From CAZCTO01 sp964501725 (GTDB lineage: Bacteria > Bacillota > Clostridia > Saccharofermentanales > Saccharofermentanaceae), in assembly GCA_964501725.1 (NCBI GenBank), contig CAZCTO010000010.1, positions 1 to 64,000 on the forward strand: a DNA stretch of 64,000 nucleotides, in the 5' to 3' direction. The translations under genes and the position numbers were made by a program. How positions within the stretch are numbered: the stretch's first letter is position 1; each line of letters begins with the position of its first letter. Below, piece after piece: positions 52,974-62,139 of this stretch. Under the pieces are notes generated by a model. It was not told the origin of the DNA and searched no databases. It saw nothing but the letters and a program-made list of their open reading frames with translations.

Positions 52974-53378
52974 ATGATACCGCTACTCGGTTTATTGCTT
53001 GGATTGATTGTCGGATTATTCATCAGTTTTGATATACCCTCTGCATATTCTCCATATGTTGCGGTGGTCATTCTGGCTATTGTTGATTCGATCCTCGGAG
53101 CAATCGTTGCCAATATGAAAAGCGAATACAGATCACGTCTATTCCTTTCCGGTTTGATTGGTAACAGTATCATTGCCGTTTCGCTTGCTGCGCTCGGAGA
53201 ACAATTAGACTTGCCGTTGAATCTGGCCGCGATCTTTGCTTTTGGAAATCGAATTTTTATCAACTTCTCAAAGATACGCCGTATGCTGCTGGATAAATAC
53301 GAAAAACGAAAAAAAACGACAGCTTACGACACCAAAAAGAAGAAGCAATTGCTGCCGAGTGAGGAGGAAAAACTGTAA
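52974..53378 (+). CDS. sbp: small basic protein Sbp (DUF1290)
   Basis: A 134-residue membrane protein with three to four hydrophobic helices (LLGLLLGLIVGLFISFDI, YVAVVILAIVDSILGAIVAN) and a basic C-terminus. DUF1290/Sbp genes lie between ftsQ/divIB and ftsZ in many Firmicutes; the role is unknown. AGGAGGAGG precedes ATG 52974. ftsA is not found between it and ftsZ. Confidence 0.9.
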   Translation: MIPLLGLLLGLIVGLFISFDIPSAYSPYVAVVILAIVDSILGAIVANMKSEYRSRLFLSGLIGNSIIAVSLAALGEQLDLPLNLAAIFAFGNRIFINFSKIRRMLLDKYEKRKKTTAYDTKKKKQLLPSEEEKL

Positions 53379-53407
53379 CAAGAATGAAATAAAAAGAGTG
53401 AATTCTA

Positions 53408-53436
53408 TTGCTTGACCACTATATTTAGTGTAGAAT
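53408..53436 (+). promoter_or_regulatory. possible ftsZ promoter
   Basis: TTGCTT (53408-53413), 17 bp and TAGAAT (53431-53436) lie in the 135-bp gap before ftsZ, the largest gap in the cluster. Confidence 0.5.
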
Positions 53437-53513
53437 CAGGTAAAATGACACAATAATCATGGATATTTAAGATCGCCGTGCAATAATTTTGAAACAAACG
53501 GAGGATTCGACTC

Positions 53514-55058
53514 ATGTCAGATTATAGACTTGGATTTTCAATGGAAGAAGAACCGTTCGCTGCAATTAAGGTCGTTGGTGTTGGTGGCGGCGGGTGTAAT
53601 GCAGTTGACAGAATGATTGATAGTGCCGTTCAAGGCATTGATTTTATTTCAGTAAATACCGATCATCAGGCGCTTGCCCGATCAAAGGCACAGAACCGAA
53701 TTCAAATCGGCGAGAAAATTACCAGAGGTCTTGGCTGCGGAGCCGATCCGGCAGTCGGAGAGAAGTCCGCGGAAGAATCGAAGGATGAAATAGCTCAGGC
53801 AATTCGAGGAACAGACATGCTCTTCATTACCGCAGGCATGGGAGGCGGTACCGGAACCGGAGGTGCTCCTGTGGTTGCGCAAATTGCGAGAGAACTCGGA
53901 ATTTTGACGGTTGCGGTTGTTACGCGTCCTTTCCGTTTTGAAGGGCCAAGACGCTCACAGAACGCAGAGAGAGGAATCAGAGAGATTGAGAAGTATGTTG
54001 ATTCTCTGATTGTTGTTGCAAACGATAAGCTTCTCGAAATTACCGATGAGGACACCTCAATTGATGATGCTTTTAATATGGCTGATCAGGTATTGAAATT
54101 TGGTGTTGCCGGCATTTCTGACTTGGTTGCAATACCGGGTTTGATCAATCTTGACCTTGCGGATGTACGTCGGGTTATGACCAATGCCGGAGTCTGTCAT
54201 ATGGGTATCGGACGCGCATCCGGTGAAAACCGTGCTGCAATCGCCGTTAAGCAGGCCATCAGCAGCCCGTTGCTGGATACAACAATCGAAGGCGCTCGCG
54301 GCGTGATACTGAACTTCACCGGCGGAAGAAATATGAAACTTCATGAAATCGATGAGGCGGCTTCTGTGGTTCGGGATGCAGTTGCCGGAGATGCTGATAT
54401 CATCGTCGGTGCTGTCATAGATCCTACTCTCGAAGATGAAATCATGATCACGGTTATTGCCTCGGGCTTTGATCAGACTGACGCCATATCCACTTACAAA
54501 CCGGCAACATCCACTATATCAAGAAATAATCCGCCGATCTCATCGGTTCGCGAACCAAACAAAGCGACGGTAGGATCTTCGTCGATTTACAGCAGATCCG
54601 ATTCGTCATCTGCCGGAACCAGACAGCCGGATATGCCGCAGTTCCTGTTCGGCGATCCCGAGCAACCGAAGGAAGAACAGCCGATAACCGCTCAGGTAAA
54701 GCAATTCCCGCCTGTCGAACCATATCGGCCTCAGCAAAACCCATATGGCGCAGCGCCTCAGCCGCAGCAGAGACCTGTCCCTAATAATCCGATTCCGCAG
54801 TATGCTCCTCAAGGAGCACCCAGACAGGGATACCCGCCTCAACAGCAGCAGCAATTTTCACAACCGGGTCCCGGACAGCGCAGTGCGATGCCGCCTCAAC
54901 CTCGCCCGGATGGAAGACCCCAGCAGAACGTTGCACCTGTTCGTCCGAACAGACCTTCTGCCCCGGCGCCTCATGAGCAGGATCCTTCCCGTTCAGCGGA
55001 TAAGAAAAACCGTGTTCTTCCGTGGTTTCTTACCGACAATGATAATGCGGATGAGTAA
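53514..55058 (+). CDS. ftsZ: cell-division GTPase FtsZ with long disordered tail
   Basis: A 514-residue tubulin homologue that forms the Z ring. IKVVGVGGGGCNAVDRM starts the GTPase domain, AGMGGGTGTGGAPV is the tubulin signature, and NLDLADVRRVM marks the T7 region. From about residue 320 a long Pro/Gln-rich linker (PQQQQQFSQPGPGQ and similar) runs to a C-terminal peptide NRVLPWFLTDND, which fits the partner-binding tail. The linker is much longer than in Bacillus. CGGAGGA precedes ATG 53514. Confidence 0.97.
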   Translation: MSDYRLGFSMEEEPFAAIKVVGVGGGGCNAVDRMIDSAVQGIDFISVNTDHQALARSKAQNRIQIGEKITRGLGCGADPAVGEKSAEESKDEIAQAIRGTDMLFITAGMGGGTGTGGAPVVAQIARELGILTVAVVTRPFRFEGPRRSQNAERGIREIEKYVDSLIVVANDKLLEITDEDTSIDDAFNMADQVLKFGVAGISDLVAIPGLINLDLADVRRVMTNAGVCHMGIGRASGENRAAIAVKQAISSPLLDTTIEGARGVILNFTGGRNMKLHEIDEAASVVRDAVAGDADIIVGAVIDPTLEDEIMITVIASGFDQTDAISTYKPATSTISRNNPPISSVREPNKATVGSSSIYSRSDSSSAGTRQPDMPQFLFGDPEQPKEEQPITAQVKQFPPVEPYRPQQNPYGAAPQPQQRPVPNNPIPQYAPQGAPRQGYPPQQQQQFSQPGPGQRSAMPPQPRPDGRPQQNVAPVRPNRPSAPAPHEQDPSRSADKKNRVLPWFLTDNDNADE

Positions 55059-55061
55059 TTT

Positions 55062-55517
55062 ATGAAGTGCCCATTTTGCGGACATGACGAGGATCGGGTA
55101 ATCGATTCAAGACCCGCCGAAGAAGGTGCTGCAATAAGGCGACGCAGAGAATGTGTTCGTTGCAGCGCAAGGTTTACGACCTACGAGAAAGTGGAGTCAC
55201 TCCCTTTTCTTGTGGTGAAGAAGGACGGGACGCGGGAGCCTTTCAGCCAAGATAAAATGCTGAGCGGGTTACTGAAGGCTTGCGAGAAGAGACCGGTATC
55301 CAATGAGCAACTCCTGGAGGTATTGGCTTATGTTGAAAGTCATATTCAAGGGGCGGTCAACCGGGAGATTTCATCCCAGGACATCGGTGAACTGGTGATG
55401 TCAAAACTTAAGGATATAGACGAAGTTTCCTATGTTCGCTTTGCTTCTGTCTATCGTCAGTTTAAGGACGTCAATTCGTTTCTTGAAGAGTTGAATGAAA
55501 TGCTGGGCAAGAAGTGA
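55062..55517 (+). CDS. nrdR: transcriptional repressor NrdR
   Basis: A 151-residue ribonucleotide-reductase repressor. A zinc ribbon (MKCPFCGHDEDRVIDSR, CVRCSARFTTYEKVE) precedes an ATP-cone (VVKKDGTREPFSQDKMLSGL). It starts 3 bp after ftsZ. No ribonucleotide reductase gene is present here. Confidence 0.96.
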   Translation: MKCPFCGHDEDRVIDSRPAEEGAAIRRRRECVRCSARFTTYEKVESLPFLVVKKDGTREPFSQDKMLSGLLKACEKRPVSNEQLLEVLAYVESHIQGAVNREISSQDIGELVMSKLKDIDEVSYVRFASVYRQFKDVNSFLEELNEMLGKK

Positions 55518-55525
55518 GGTGGAAC

Positions 55526-56245
55526 ATGAAAAAAGTATTAGTAGTCGATGACGATCCTAATATTGTTGAAGTTTTACGGTTGTATTTTGATAAGGACGGG
55601 TTTGCTGTAATCAGCTGTTTAACCGGGGAACGAGCCGTTGATACCTTTTTTGCATCAAAACCGGATCTTGTTGTTCTTGATTTGATGCTCCCGGGAAAAG
55701 ACGGGTATGACATTTGCCGTGAGATCCGCAAGACTTCAGATGTACCGATTATTATGCTTACCGCAAGAACCGACACACTTGACAAGGTAGTTGGTTTAGA
55801 ATTGGGCGCGGATGATTATGTTCAGAAGCCGTTTGAGCCTAAGGAGCTTCTTGCCAGAGTCAAGGCTGTGCTTCGCCGTGTTGAAAAGAGAGATGAAGTC
55901 ATCCCTGTGCAACCGGTTCCGGTCGATTCGGGCGAGGTCGTCCAGTATAAGGGACTCATTGTGGATAAAGCCCGTTATGTCGTACTTGTAGATGATCAGG
56001 AAATTGAAATGCCCCCCAAGGAGCTTGAATTGTTGTTTTTCCTTGCATCACATCCCAACAGAGTCTTTACCCGGGAACAACTTCTTGAGAACGTTTGGGG
56101 ATATGATTTTTATGGAGAGTCCAGAACTGTCGATGTTCATGTCAAGAGAATTCGTGAAAAGATTGAGGATCCCCGCAAAGACGTTAACTGGCAGATAAAG
56201 ACCGTCTGGGGGGTCGGGTACAAGTTCGAATCTTCGCCGGTGTGA
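55526..56245 (+). CDS. OmpR/PhoB-family response regulator
   Basis: A 239-residue two-component regulator. The receiver has VVDDDPN (acidic pocket), phospho-acceptor Asp52 in VVLDLMLPGKDGYD, Thr in IIMLTAR and Lys in YVQKPFEPKELL. The winged helix includes LELLFFLASHPNRVFTREQL and SRTVDVHVKRIREKI. ATG 55526 is used, since a ribosome site GAGGTGG precedes it; the frame starts slightly earlier. The cognate kinase follows. Target genes are unknown. Confidence 0.94.
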   Translation: MKKVLVVDDDPNIVEVLRLYFDKDGFAVISCLTGERAVDTFFASKPDLVVLDLMLPGKDGYDICREIRKTSDVPIIMLTARTDTLDKVVGLELGADDYVQKPFEPKELLARVKAVLRRVEKRDEVIPVQPVPVDSGEVVQYKGLIVDKARYVVLVDDQEIEMPPKELELLFFLASHPNRVFTREQLLENVWGYDFYGESRTVDVHVKRIREKIEDPRKDVNWQIKTVWGVGYKFESSPV

Positions 56246-56273
56246 GTGTTTTCGCAGGGAGAACGACTTAACA

Positions 56274-57800
56274 ATGACAGAAATCAAGAGAAGTAATTCA
56301 GTCTATTTTCGAACAATAATATCCCTGACACTAACCACAATTCTTGTATTTGCGGTCTTGTGTTTTGTTTATTATCAGAGAATGTCCAGCTCTATTATTT
56401 CTGATGAATTTGACGAACGATATGCGTTTGCAAAAAAACTTGCCTCAGAGTGGGACAAAATAGAGTCTTCCAACGCCAATGAACCGGATTCCGGGACGAT
56501 TAATACAATAAACTACCTCGATTCTTGGGCCCTTGGGAATAACTGCTCGATATGGATTGTCGAGATTAACGGAAAACTGGATGATTCATCAGACATTCCG
56601 AAGCAAGTCAGAGCTCAGCTGGATGAGCGAGGGGATTCGTTCTACCTTCCCGAAAAGTATTTCCCCGGACTTATGGACAGCGCAACGGGCGGAGTTAAAA
56701 ACAGTTCAAAAAGCAAACTGTTTGATGATTCATTAAGCACATGGATTACTGCTGCTTACCCGATCAGCGGAGGAAAACAGTATCTTCTGGTTCATGCCTC
56801 AGTCAATGTAGAAGAGCAAACAGTATGGATGCTGTCAAATGCGCTGGCGTTGCCTATAGGAATCTCATTTGCGATTGCGCTTATTTTATTTTCGTTGATG
56901 ACAAGGTCGATAGTCCGTCCGATACGACTGCTTTCGGATGTAGCGCTTAAAGTAACTCAAGGAGACCTTTCCGCCAGAATACGTTTCCCGGAACTTGAGA
57001 AGGAATCTCCGCTTCAGTATGTAATCGTCGATGAGCTCGCGATGATGATTTCGACTGTGAACGGCATGATAGAACGAATTGAAAGACAGGAATCAGACAG
57101 AAGGGTATTTATCTCCAGCATCGCGCATGATTTGCGAACACCACTGACGTCTATTAACGGCTTTTTATCAGCGATGCTGGACGGGACGATTCCACCGGAA
57201 AAATGCGAACACTATATGCAGATCGTCAAAACAGAAGTAGATAGGATACAAAAATTGACGGACACCATGTCTGAGGCATCTGCTCTCGGGCAAGTCAATC
57301 ATATTCAAATGGAGCCTTTTGATATCAATGATTTGATTAAAGAGACTCTGACAAATCTGGAAAAACAGCTCGGAGATAAGAATCTGGGAGTTCAACTTGA
57401 GCTTTATGAAGATGAGAAGGGCGATTTGATCGCTTATGGGGATCGCCAGTCCATTCTTCGGGTGGTATATAATCTTCTGACCAATGCCATCAAGTTTACG
57501 CCGGAAGACGGAACCATTGCGATTACAACGTACTATGAAGGCGGAGATGACCAGATTTCAGTTTCTGTCGAGGATTCCGGGCCTGGAATATCTCCGGACG
57601 AAAGAGGAAGAGTTTTTGACAGCTTTTACAAAATTGATAAGTCAAGGACGGATACCGGTTCCGGATCCGGTCTTGGACTCTATATTTGCAAAGAGATATT
57701 GCGCGCACATGATCAGACCATAAAAGTGGACGCGGGGAAAGAATTTGGAGGATCCATTTTTACTTTCACATTGAGTGGTATCCGGAAGTTGGATGAATAA
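56274..57800 (+). CDS. membrane sensor histidine kinase
   Basis: A 508-residue kinase. Two membrane helices (about 14-34 and 193-212) flank an extracellular domain of about 155 residues, then HAMP (RSIVRPIRLLSDVALKV). HisKA has His285 in SSIAHDLRTPLTSI, and HATPase has NLLTNAIKF, DSGPGISPDERG and GSGSGLGLYICKE. It partners the upstream regulator (28 bp gap). The ligand is unknown; its place near nrdR and nth does not decide it. Confidence 0.94.
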   Translation: MTEIKRSNSVYFRTIISLTLTTILVFAVLCFVYYQRMSSSIISDEFDERYAFAKKLASEWDKIESSNANEPDSGTINTINYLDSWALGNNCSIWIVEINGKLDDSSDIPKQVRAQLDERGDSFYLPEKYFPGLMDSATGGVKNSSKSKLFDDSLSTWITAAYPISGGKQYLLVHASVNVEEQTVWMLSNALALPIGISFAIALILFSLMTRSIVRPIRLLSDVALKVTQGDLSARIRFPELEKESPLQYVIVDELAMMISTVNGMIERIERQESDRRVFISSIAHDLRTPLTSINGFLSAMLDGTIPPEKCEHYMQIVKTEVDRIQKLTDTMSEASALGQVNHIQMEPFDINDLIKETLTNLEKQLGDKNLGVQLELYEDEKGDLIAYGDRQSILRVVYNLLTNAIKFTPEDGTIAITTYYEGGDDQISVSVEDSGPGISPDERGRVFDSFYKIDKSRTDTGSGSGLGLYICKEILRAHDQTIKVDAGKEFGGSIFTFTLSGIRKLDE

Positions 57801-58465
57801 TGCAGGAACAACGTATTATCTCGAGCATATTGCATTCACTTGAAAAAATGTATCCCAAAGCAGAGTGCTCTCTGGATAATGACGGGGATCCTTTTCATTT
57901 GCTTGTGCGAGCAATATTGTCGGCACAATGCACAGATAAAAAAGTGAATGCGCTAACAAGAACGCTCTTTATCAAATACCCCGGAATGGAAGAGTTTTCT
58001 GCTGCCGATGTTTCTGTTCTCGGTGAAGAAATTAAAAGTTGCGGTCTTTACAGAGCCAAGTCCAAGGCGATTATTTTATCCTCACAGACTCTTCTCCAAA
58101 AGTTTAGCGGGCGTATCCCGGCTACTCTTGTCGATCTTGTGAGCCTTCCCGGAGTCGGCAGAAAAATCGCTAACTTAATGCTCGGTGAGCTCTATGGAAT
58201 ACCTGCAGTCGTCGTGGACACACATTGCGCCCGTGTTGCCAAACGTCTTGGGCTTACTGAAAGTGACAACCCGGCAGTTGTCGAACGGGACCTGATGGCT
58301 TGCATTCCGAAAGATAAATGGATTACACTGGGACACAGATTCGTTGCACATGGCAGAGCATTGTGTACGGCCAGAAATCCGGATTGCAAATCCTGTGAAC
58401 TTCGTGAGGTTTGTTTCTATGCCAGACAGTCGAACGACGTCAAGTCCTCTGAGATCCTCAACTGA
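57800..58465 (+). CDS. nth: endonuclease III
   Basis: A 221-residue base-excision repair glycosylase/AP lyase for oxidised pyrimidines. LVRAILSAQCTDKKVNALT, the helix-hairpin-helix LVSLPGVGRKIANLMLG with catalytic Lys and VVDTHCARVAKRLG with Asp are present, and CTARNPDCKSCELREVC carries the 4Fe-4S cluster. The start overlaps the kinase stop by one base; the end overlaps recG. Confidence 0.96.
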   Translation: MQEQRIISSILHSLEKMYPKAECSLDNDGDPFHLLVRAILSAQCTDKKVNALTRTLFIKYPGMEEFSAADVSVLGEEIKSCGLYRAKSKAIILSSQTLLQKFSGRIPATLVDLVSLPGVGRKIANLMLGELYGIPAVVVDTHCARVAKRLGLTESDNPAVVERDLMACIPKDKWITLGHRFVAHGRALCTARNPDCKSCELREVCFYARQSNDVKSSEILN

Positions 58466-60530
58466 CTTGAATTGTCCCGTAGAGAAAATCTGCCGGGTGT
58501 CCCCGAAACGTCTGGATTTGTTGCATAAACTGGATATCCGCAGTGTATATGATCTGATTTCCTTTTTTCCGCGCGATTATGAAAACTGGTCAGAAATAAG
58601 GCTGATTGAATCGCTTGAAGACGGAATGGAAGGCGTTTTCTGCGCAATAGTGAGACAGAAACCGAGCCTTCGGCGAACCGGGAAAATGTCAGTTCTCAGA
58701 ACCGTTCTCGCAGATCGTTCAGGTGTTATCCGCGCCGTATGGTTTAACCAACCTTATTACCAGGTCAAGCTTGAAAAGGGCCGGACTTTTGTATTCCGCG
58801 GAAAAATAAAAAGGGACGGAAGTGTATTTGAAGTAATTAACCCGGTGTTTCGTGAGAATATTCAGACGGATAAAAAACCGATACTGCCAATCTATTCCAT
58901 GACAAAGGGACTGGGTCAAGGAGTTGTTCGGACATTGGTTGAGAAGGCCGTTCCGGAAGCGATTAAAGTGCTTCCCGAGCCCATTCCTTTTGCGATAATG
59001 CAAGAAGAAAAGCTTTGTTCGCCGGCCGATGCATATCGAAAAATACATTTCCCGAATTCCCTCGAAGAAATAGAAGAGGCCAGAAAACGACTGATTTACG
59101 AGGAACTTTTTCTGATACTTTGCGGACTGAAGTGGCTGAAACTCCAAAACGATATACATCATAAAGCAATCTGCATGCAGTTGGACAGAACGAAAAAAGA
59201 AGCGATTGATAATATGATCAGCAGGCTGCCGTTCCGGTTAACGGGGGACCAAGTTAATGTTTGCGATGACATTTTCAGAGACTTGAACTCAAAACAGCCG
59301 ATGAACAGGCTGATTCAAGGAGATGTCGGATCCGGAAAAACGATTGTTGCCGCGATCGCCATGTATGCGTGCGCGATTTGCGGACATCAAAGTGTTTTCA
59401 TGGCACCGACATCCATTTTGGCGGAACAACACTATCGGACATTGACAAGTTTGTTCTCCAATGCCGGATTCTCAGTGGATCTGATGCTTGGCAGTACAAA
59501 GGCATCGGAAAAAGCGAAGATCCGGGAGCGCCTTGCATCCGGCGCAACGAAGATCCTTGTCGGGACCCATGCGGTTTTATCTGAAAAAAATGCATATCAA
59601 TCGCTTGCTTTGATGATTACGGATGAACAGCACCGTTTTGGTGTGAGGCAGCGTGCGGAAATCTTGTCAAAAAATGATAATGATCTTCATACGTTGGTCA
59701 TGTCCGCAACGCCAATTCCGAGAACGTTGGGGTTGATTCTTTATGGTGATCTGGATATTTCGGTCATATCGACAATGCCGACGGGAAGAATACCGATTGA
59801 GACCTACACGGCGTCCTCGGCGGCAAGCGAAAGGATATACGAGATCATCAGAAGACAATTGGAAGCCGGCCGGCAGGTATACTATGTCTGTCCGCTCATT
59901 GAATCCGGGAGTGATAACGAGACCGGGTTACTTTCGGTTCTTGATTTATATGATTCCTTAAGTAATAAAGTTTTTAAGGAGCGCAGTGTAGGTCTCCTGC
60001 ACGGTGATCTTAAACCAACAGAAAAAGAAGTTGTTATGAGAGAATTCGCAGACGGAAAGACGGATATTCTTGTTTCGACTACTGTTATTGAAGTGGGTGT
60101 CGATAATCCCAACGCATCCCTGATGATTATAGAAAATGCTGAAAGATTCGGACTTTCAACACTTCACCAGTTGCGGGGAAGGATCGGGAGAGGTCCTTAT
60201 CGATCAGTATGCATTCTGAAATCGGACAGTGAGGATGAGCTGGCAATAAAACGACTCAAAACCTTATGTGCCACAACGAATGGTTTTGAAATAGCCGAAA
60301 AAGATCTTGAGCTGCGCGGGCCGGGGGATTTTTTCGGGACCAGACAACATGGACTTCCGTCCCTTAAGATCGCAAATCTATATAGAGATTCCAAAACTCT
60401 TGAAAAGGTTACCCGTGCCGTCGAGGATTTGTTTTCGAAAGAAGAATGGATGTCCGGTCAGGAAGCAGACGAAGTATTGAGTGCGTTTAACTATCGGTAT
60501 GGAAGTGAAATGAGCAGGCCGTCATTATGA
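58419..60530 (+). CDS. recG: ATP-dependent DNA helicase RecG
   Basis: A 703-residue fork-reversal helicase. An N-terminal wedge/OB domain (FPRDYENWSEIRLIES, LADRSGVIRAVWFNQPYY) precedes the helicase core: IQGDVGSGKTIVAAIAMY (Walker A), ITDEQHRFGVRQR (DEQH), MSATPIPRTLGLILYGDLD, VSTTVIEVGVDNPNASLM and QLRGRIGRG. ATG 58419 with GTGAGG upstream is chosen over the earlier in-frame ATGs lying in nth. Confidence 0.96.
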   Translation: MPDSRTTSSPLRSSTDLNCPVEKICRVSPKRLDLLHKLDIRSVYDLISFFPRDYENWSEIRLIESLEDGMEGVFCAIVRQKPSLRRTGKMSVLRTVLADRSGVIRAVWFNQPYYQVKLEKGRTFVFRGKIKRDGSVFEVINPVFRENIQTDKKPILPIYSMTKGLGQGVVRTLVEKAVPEAIKVLPEPIPFAIMQEEKLCSPADAYRKIHFPNSLEEIEEARKRLIYEELFLILCGLKWLKLQNDIHHKAICMQLDRTKKEAIDNMISRLPFRLTGDQVNVCDDIFRDLNSKQPMNRLIQGDVGSGKTIVAAIAMYACAICGHQSVFMAPTSILAEQHYRTLTSLFSNAGFSVDLMLGSTKASEKAKIRERLASGATKILVGTHAVLSEKNAYQSLALMITDEQHRFGVRQRAEILSKNDNDLHTLVMSATPIPRTLGLILYGDLDISVISTMPTGRIPIETYTASSAASERIYEIIRRQLEAGRQVYYVCPLIESGSDNETGLLSVLDLYDSLSNKVFKERSVGLLHGDLKPTEKEVVMREFADGKTDILVSTTVIEVGVDNPNASLMIIENAERFGLSTLHQLRGRIGRGPYRSVCILKSDSEDELAIKRLKTLCATTNGFEIAEKDLELRGPGDFFGTRQHGLPSLKIANLYRDSKTLEKVTRAVEDLFSKEEWMSGQEADEVLSAFNYRYGSEMSRPSL

Positions 60531-60546
60531 CAATAAGGGGGAAGTC

Positions 60547-61134
60547 ATGCCAAGGGTAATCTCCGGGAAATACAGGGGAATTCAGTTGGATACACTTAAA
60601 GGGGACCACACCCGACCGACAACGGATAAAGTGAAGGAAGCTTTATTCTCCATCATTCAAAACAGAATTCCTGACGCAATTCTGCTGGACCTGTTTTCGG
60701 GAAGCGGGCAGATTGGAATTGAAGCAATCAGCCGCGGTGCGGCGGAAGCATTTCTTGTCGAGCGGAATCCGAAGGCTGTTGATGTGATGCGCGCAAACAT
60801 TGATAAAACGCATATCATCTCGGAAATTTCAGTAATCAGGAAAGATGTTTTTCGAGCGCTTTCGGATTTAGGGGCAGACGGAAAGAAATTCGACATCATT
60901 TTTATGGATCCGCCATATAATGAGGCTGCCGTGTATGTGAAAAAAGCAGGGAGTCTGATTTCAGAACTGAATCTGCTCCGTGAGGACGGTATATTTGTCT
61001 GTGAGCACGCTGCGTGCGATAATACAGATGAAAATGTAATGAACTTGACATTGAGCAGACGTTGTAAGTACGGCACGACAATGCTAACATTTTATAACAG
61101 ATACAATGAATCGGAGGGTATTCTCACACAGTGA
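60547..61134 (+). CDS. rsmD: 16S rRNA (guanine966-N2)-methyltransferase RsmD
   Basis: A 195-residue Rossmann methyltransferase. MPRVISGKYRGIQLDTLKGD, RPTTDKVKEALFSII, LLDLFSGSGQIGIEAISRGA (SAM loop) and IIFMDPPYNE (catalytic DPPY) are seen. AAGGGGG precedes ATG 60547. coaD overlaps its stop by four bases, the conserved rsmD-coaD pair. Confidence 0.95.
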   Translation: MPRVISGKYRGIQLDTLKGDHTRPTTDKVKEALFSIIQNRIPDAILLDLFSGSGQIGIEAISRGAAEAFLVERNPKAVDVMRANIDKTHIISEISVIRKDVFRALSDLGADGKKFDIIFMDPPYNEAAVYVKKAGSLISELNLLREDGIFVCEHAACDNTDENVMNLTLSRRCKYGTTMLTFYNRYNESEGILTQ

Positions 61135-61625
61135 AGACTTACATATTCCCCGGGAGCTTTGATCCGTTTTCTCTCGGACATCTTGATATTGCAAGGAGAG
61201 CGGCCAGATTATGTGACCGTCTTGTTGTTGCGGTGATGAAGAACCGAACCAAAAAACTGGTTTTTTCTTCCGAAGAAAGAGTCAAGATGGCTGGAATATG
61301 TCTTAAAGGTATTCCCGGGATTGAAGTTATCTCGTACGATTCGCTTCTGGTTGATTTGTATCGTGAAATCGATGCGAATGCCGTCGTTCGCGGGCTTCGC
61401 AGCGAATCTGATTTCCGCAATGAAGCGGAAATGGCCGCCGCGAACAAATTGCTTTATCCCGGTTGTGATGTAATACTGCTCCCTTGCAGCGCTGATATGG
61501 CATTCACAAGTTCGTCGATCATTAAGGAAGTCGCATACTTCGGAGGAGACATTTCCCAAATGATTTCTCCTGAAATAGCCGATTTTGTTAAAGCAAAAAT
61601 TCTTGAAAGGAAGAACGTGGATTAA
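61131..61625 (+). CDS. coaD: phosphopantetheine adenylyltransferase
   Basis: A 164-residue coenzyme A pathway enzyme (pantetheine phosphate plus ATP to dephospho-CoA). YIFPGSFDPFSLGHLDIARR carries the nucleotidyltransferase motif (PGSFDPxxxGH), and FTSSSIIKEVAYFGGDIS the second one. It starts at GTG 61131. Confidence 0.96.
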   Translation: MKTYIFPGSFDPFSLGHLDIARRAARLCDRLVVAVMKNRTKKLVFSSEERVKMAGICLKGIPGIEVISYDSLLVDLYREIDANAVVRGLRSESDFRNEAEMAAANKLLYPGCDVILLPCSADMAFTSSSIIKEVAYFGGDISQMISPEIADFVKAKILERKNVD

Positions 61626-61639
61626 TGGAGGATAACGGT

Positions 61640-62113
61640 ATGCAGGACGGTAATCGGCAAAACAGATCCAGTGAAACAGATCTGTTCGAACTGCTCGATC
61701 AGCTTCAGGAAACGCTAACCCAGGCAAAAGGACTTCCTTTTTCAGATAACTGTATTGTTGACAGACAGGATGTGCTTTATTGGGTGAATCAAATTCGTGA
61801 AAACTTGCCCGAAGAAGTGCGGCAGGCTAGATGGATTGTTGAGCAGAACCGTCAGGTGGTCGCCAGTGCAAGGCAAAAGGCGGAAAGTATTCTCCGCGAG
61901 ACCGAACAACGCTCGGCGATTATGATTGATGAACACGAGATTACGTTGCGTGCCAGGGAAATGGCGCAGGCAACCATCGATCAGGCAAATCAGGCAGCAT
62001 GGCAAATCCGCGTGGCCTCGACTGATTATGCAAGGCAAAGGCTCACAGAGATTGAAAATCAGCTGACTGACATCCTTGTTAAAGTTCAGAAGAACAAAAA
62101 GGAGCTCAAGTAG
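61640..62113 (+). CDS. coiled-coil protein downstream of coaD
   Basis: A 157-residue, mainly helical protein. VLYWVNQIRENLPEEVRQAR is followed by a long heptad-rich helix (RWIVEQNRQVVASARQKAES, RETEQRSAIMIDEHEITLRA) resembling ATP synthase b/vacuolar subunit or DivIVA-type coils. ATG 61640 is chosen since GGAGG (61627-61631) lies upstream; ATG 61625 is too near coaD's end and overlaps that site. A protein of this type often follows coaD in Clostridia. Function unknown. Confidence 0.75.
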   Translation: MQDGNRQNRSSETDLFELLDQLQETLTQAKGLPFSDNCIVDRQDVLYWVNQIRENLPEEVRQARWIVEQNRQVVASARQKAESILRETEQRSAIMIDEHEITLRAREMAQATIDQANQAAWQIRVASTDYARQRLTEIENQLTDILVKVQKNKKELK

Positions 62114-62139
62114 CTTCTTCATGAAAGGAGGCTATTCCG

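Noticed and set aside
58344..58418. Longer N-terminus for recG
   Set aside because: The extension lies wholly inside nth and has no ribosome site; ATG 58419 has GTGAGG upstream and gives the usual length.
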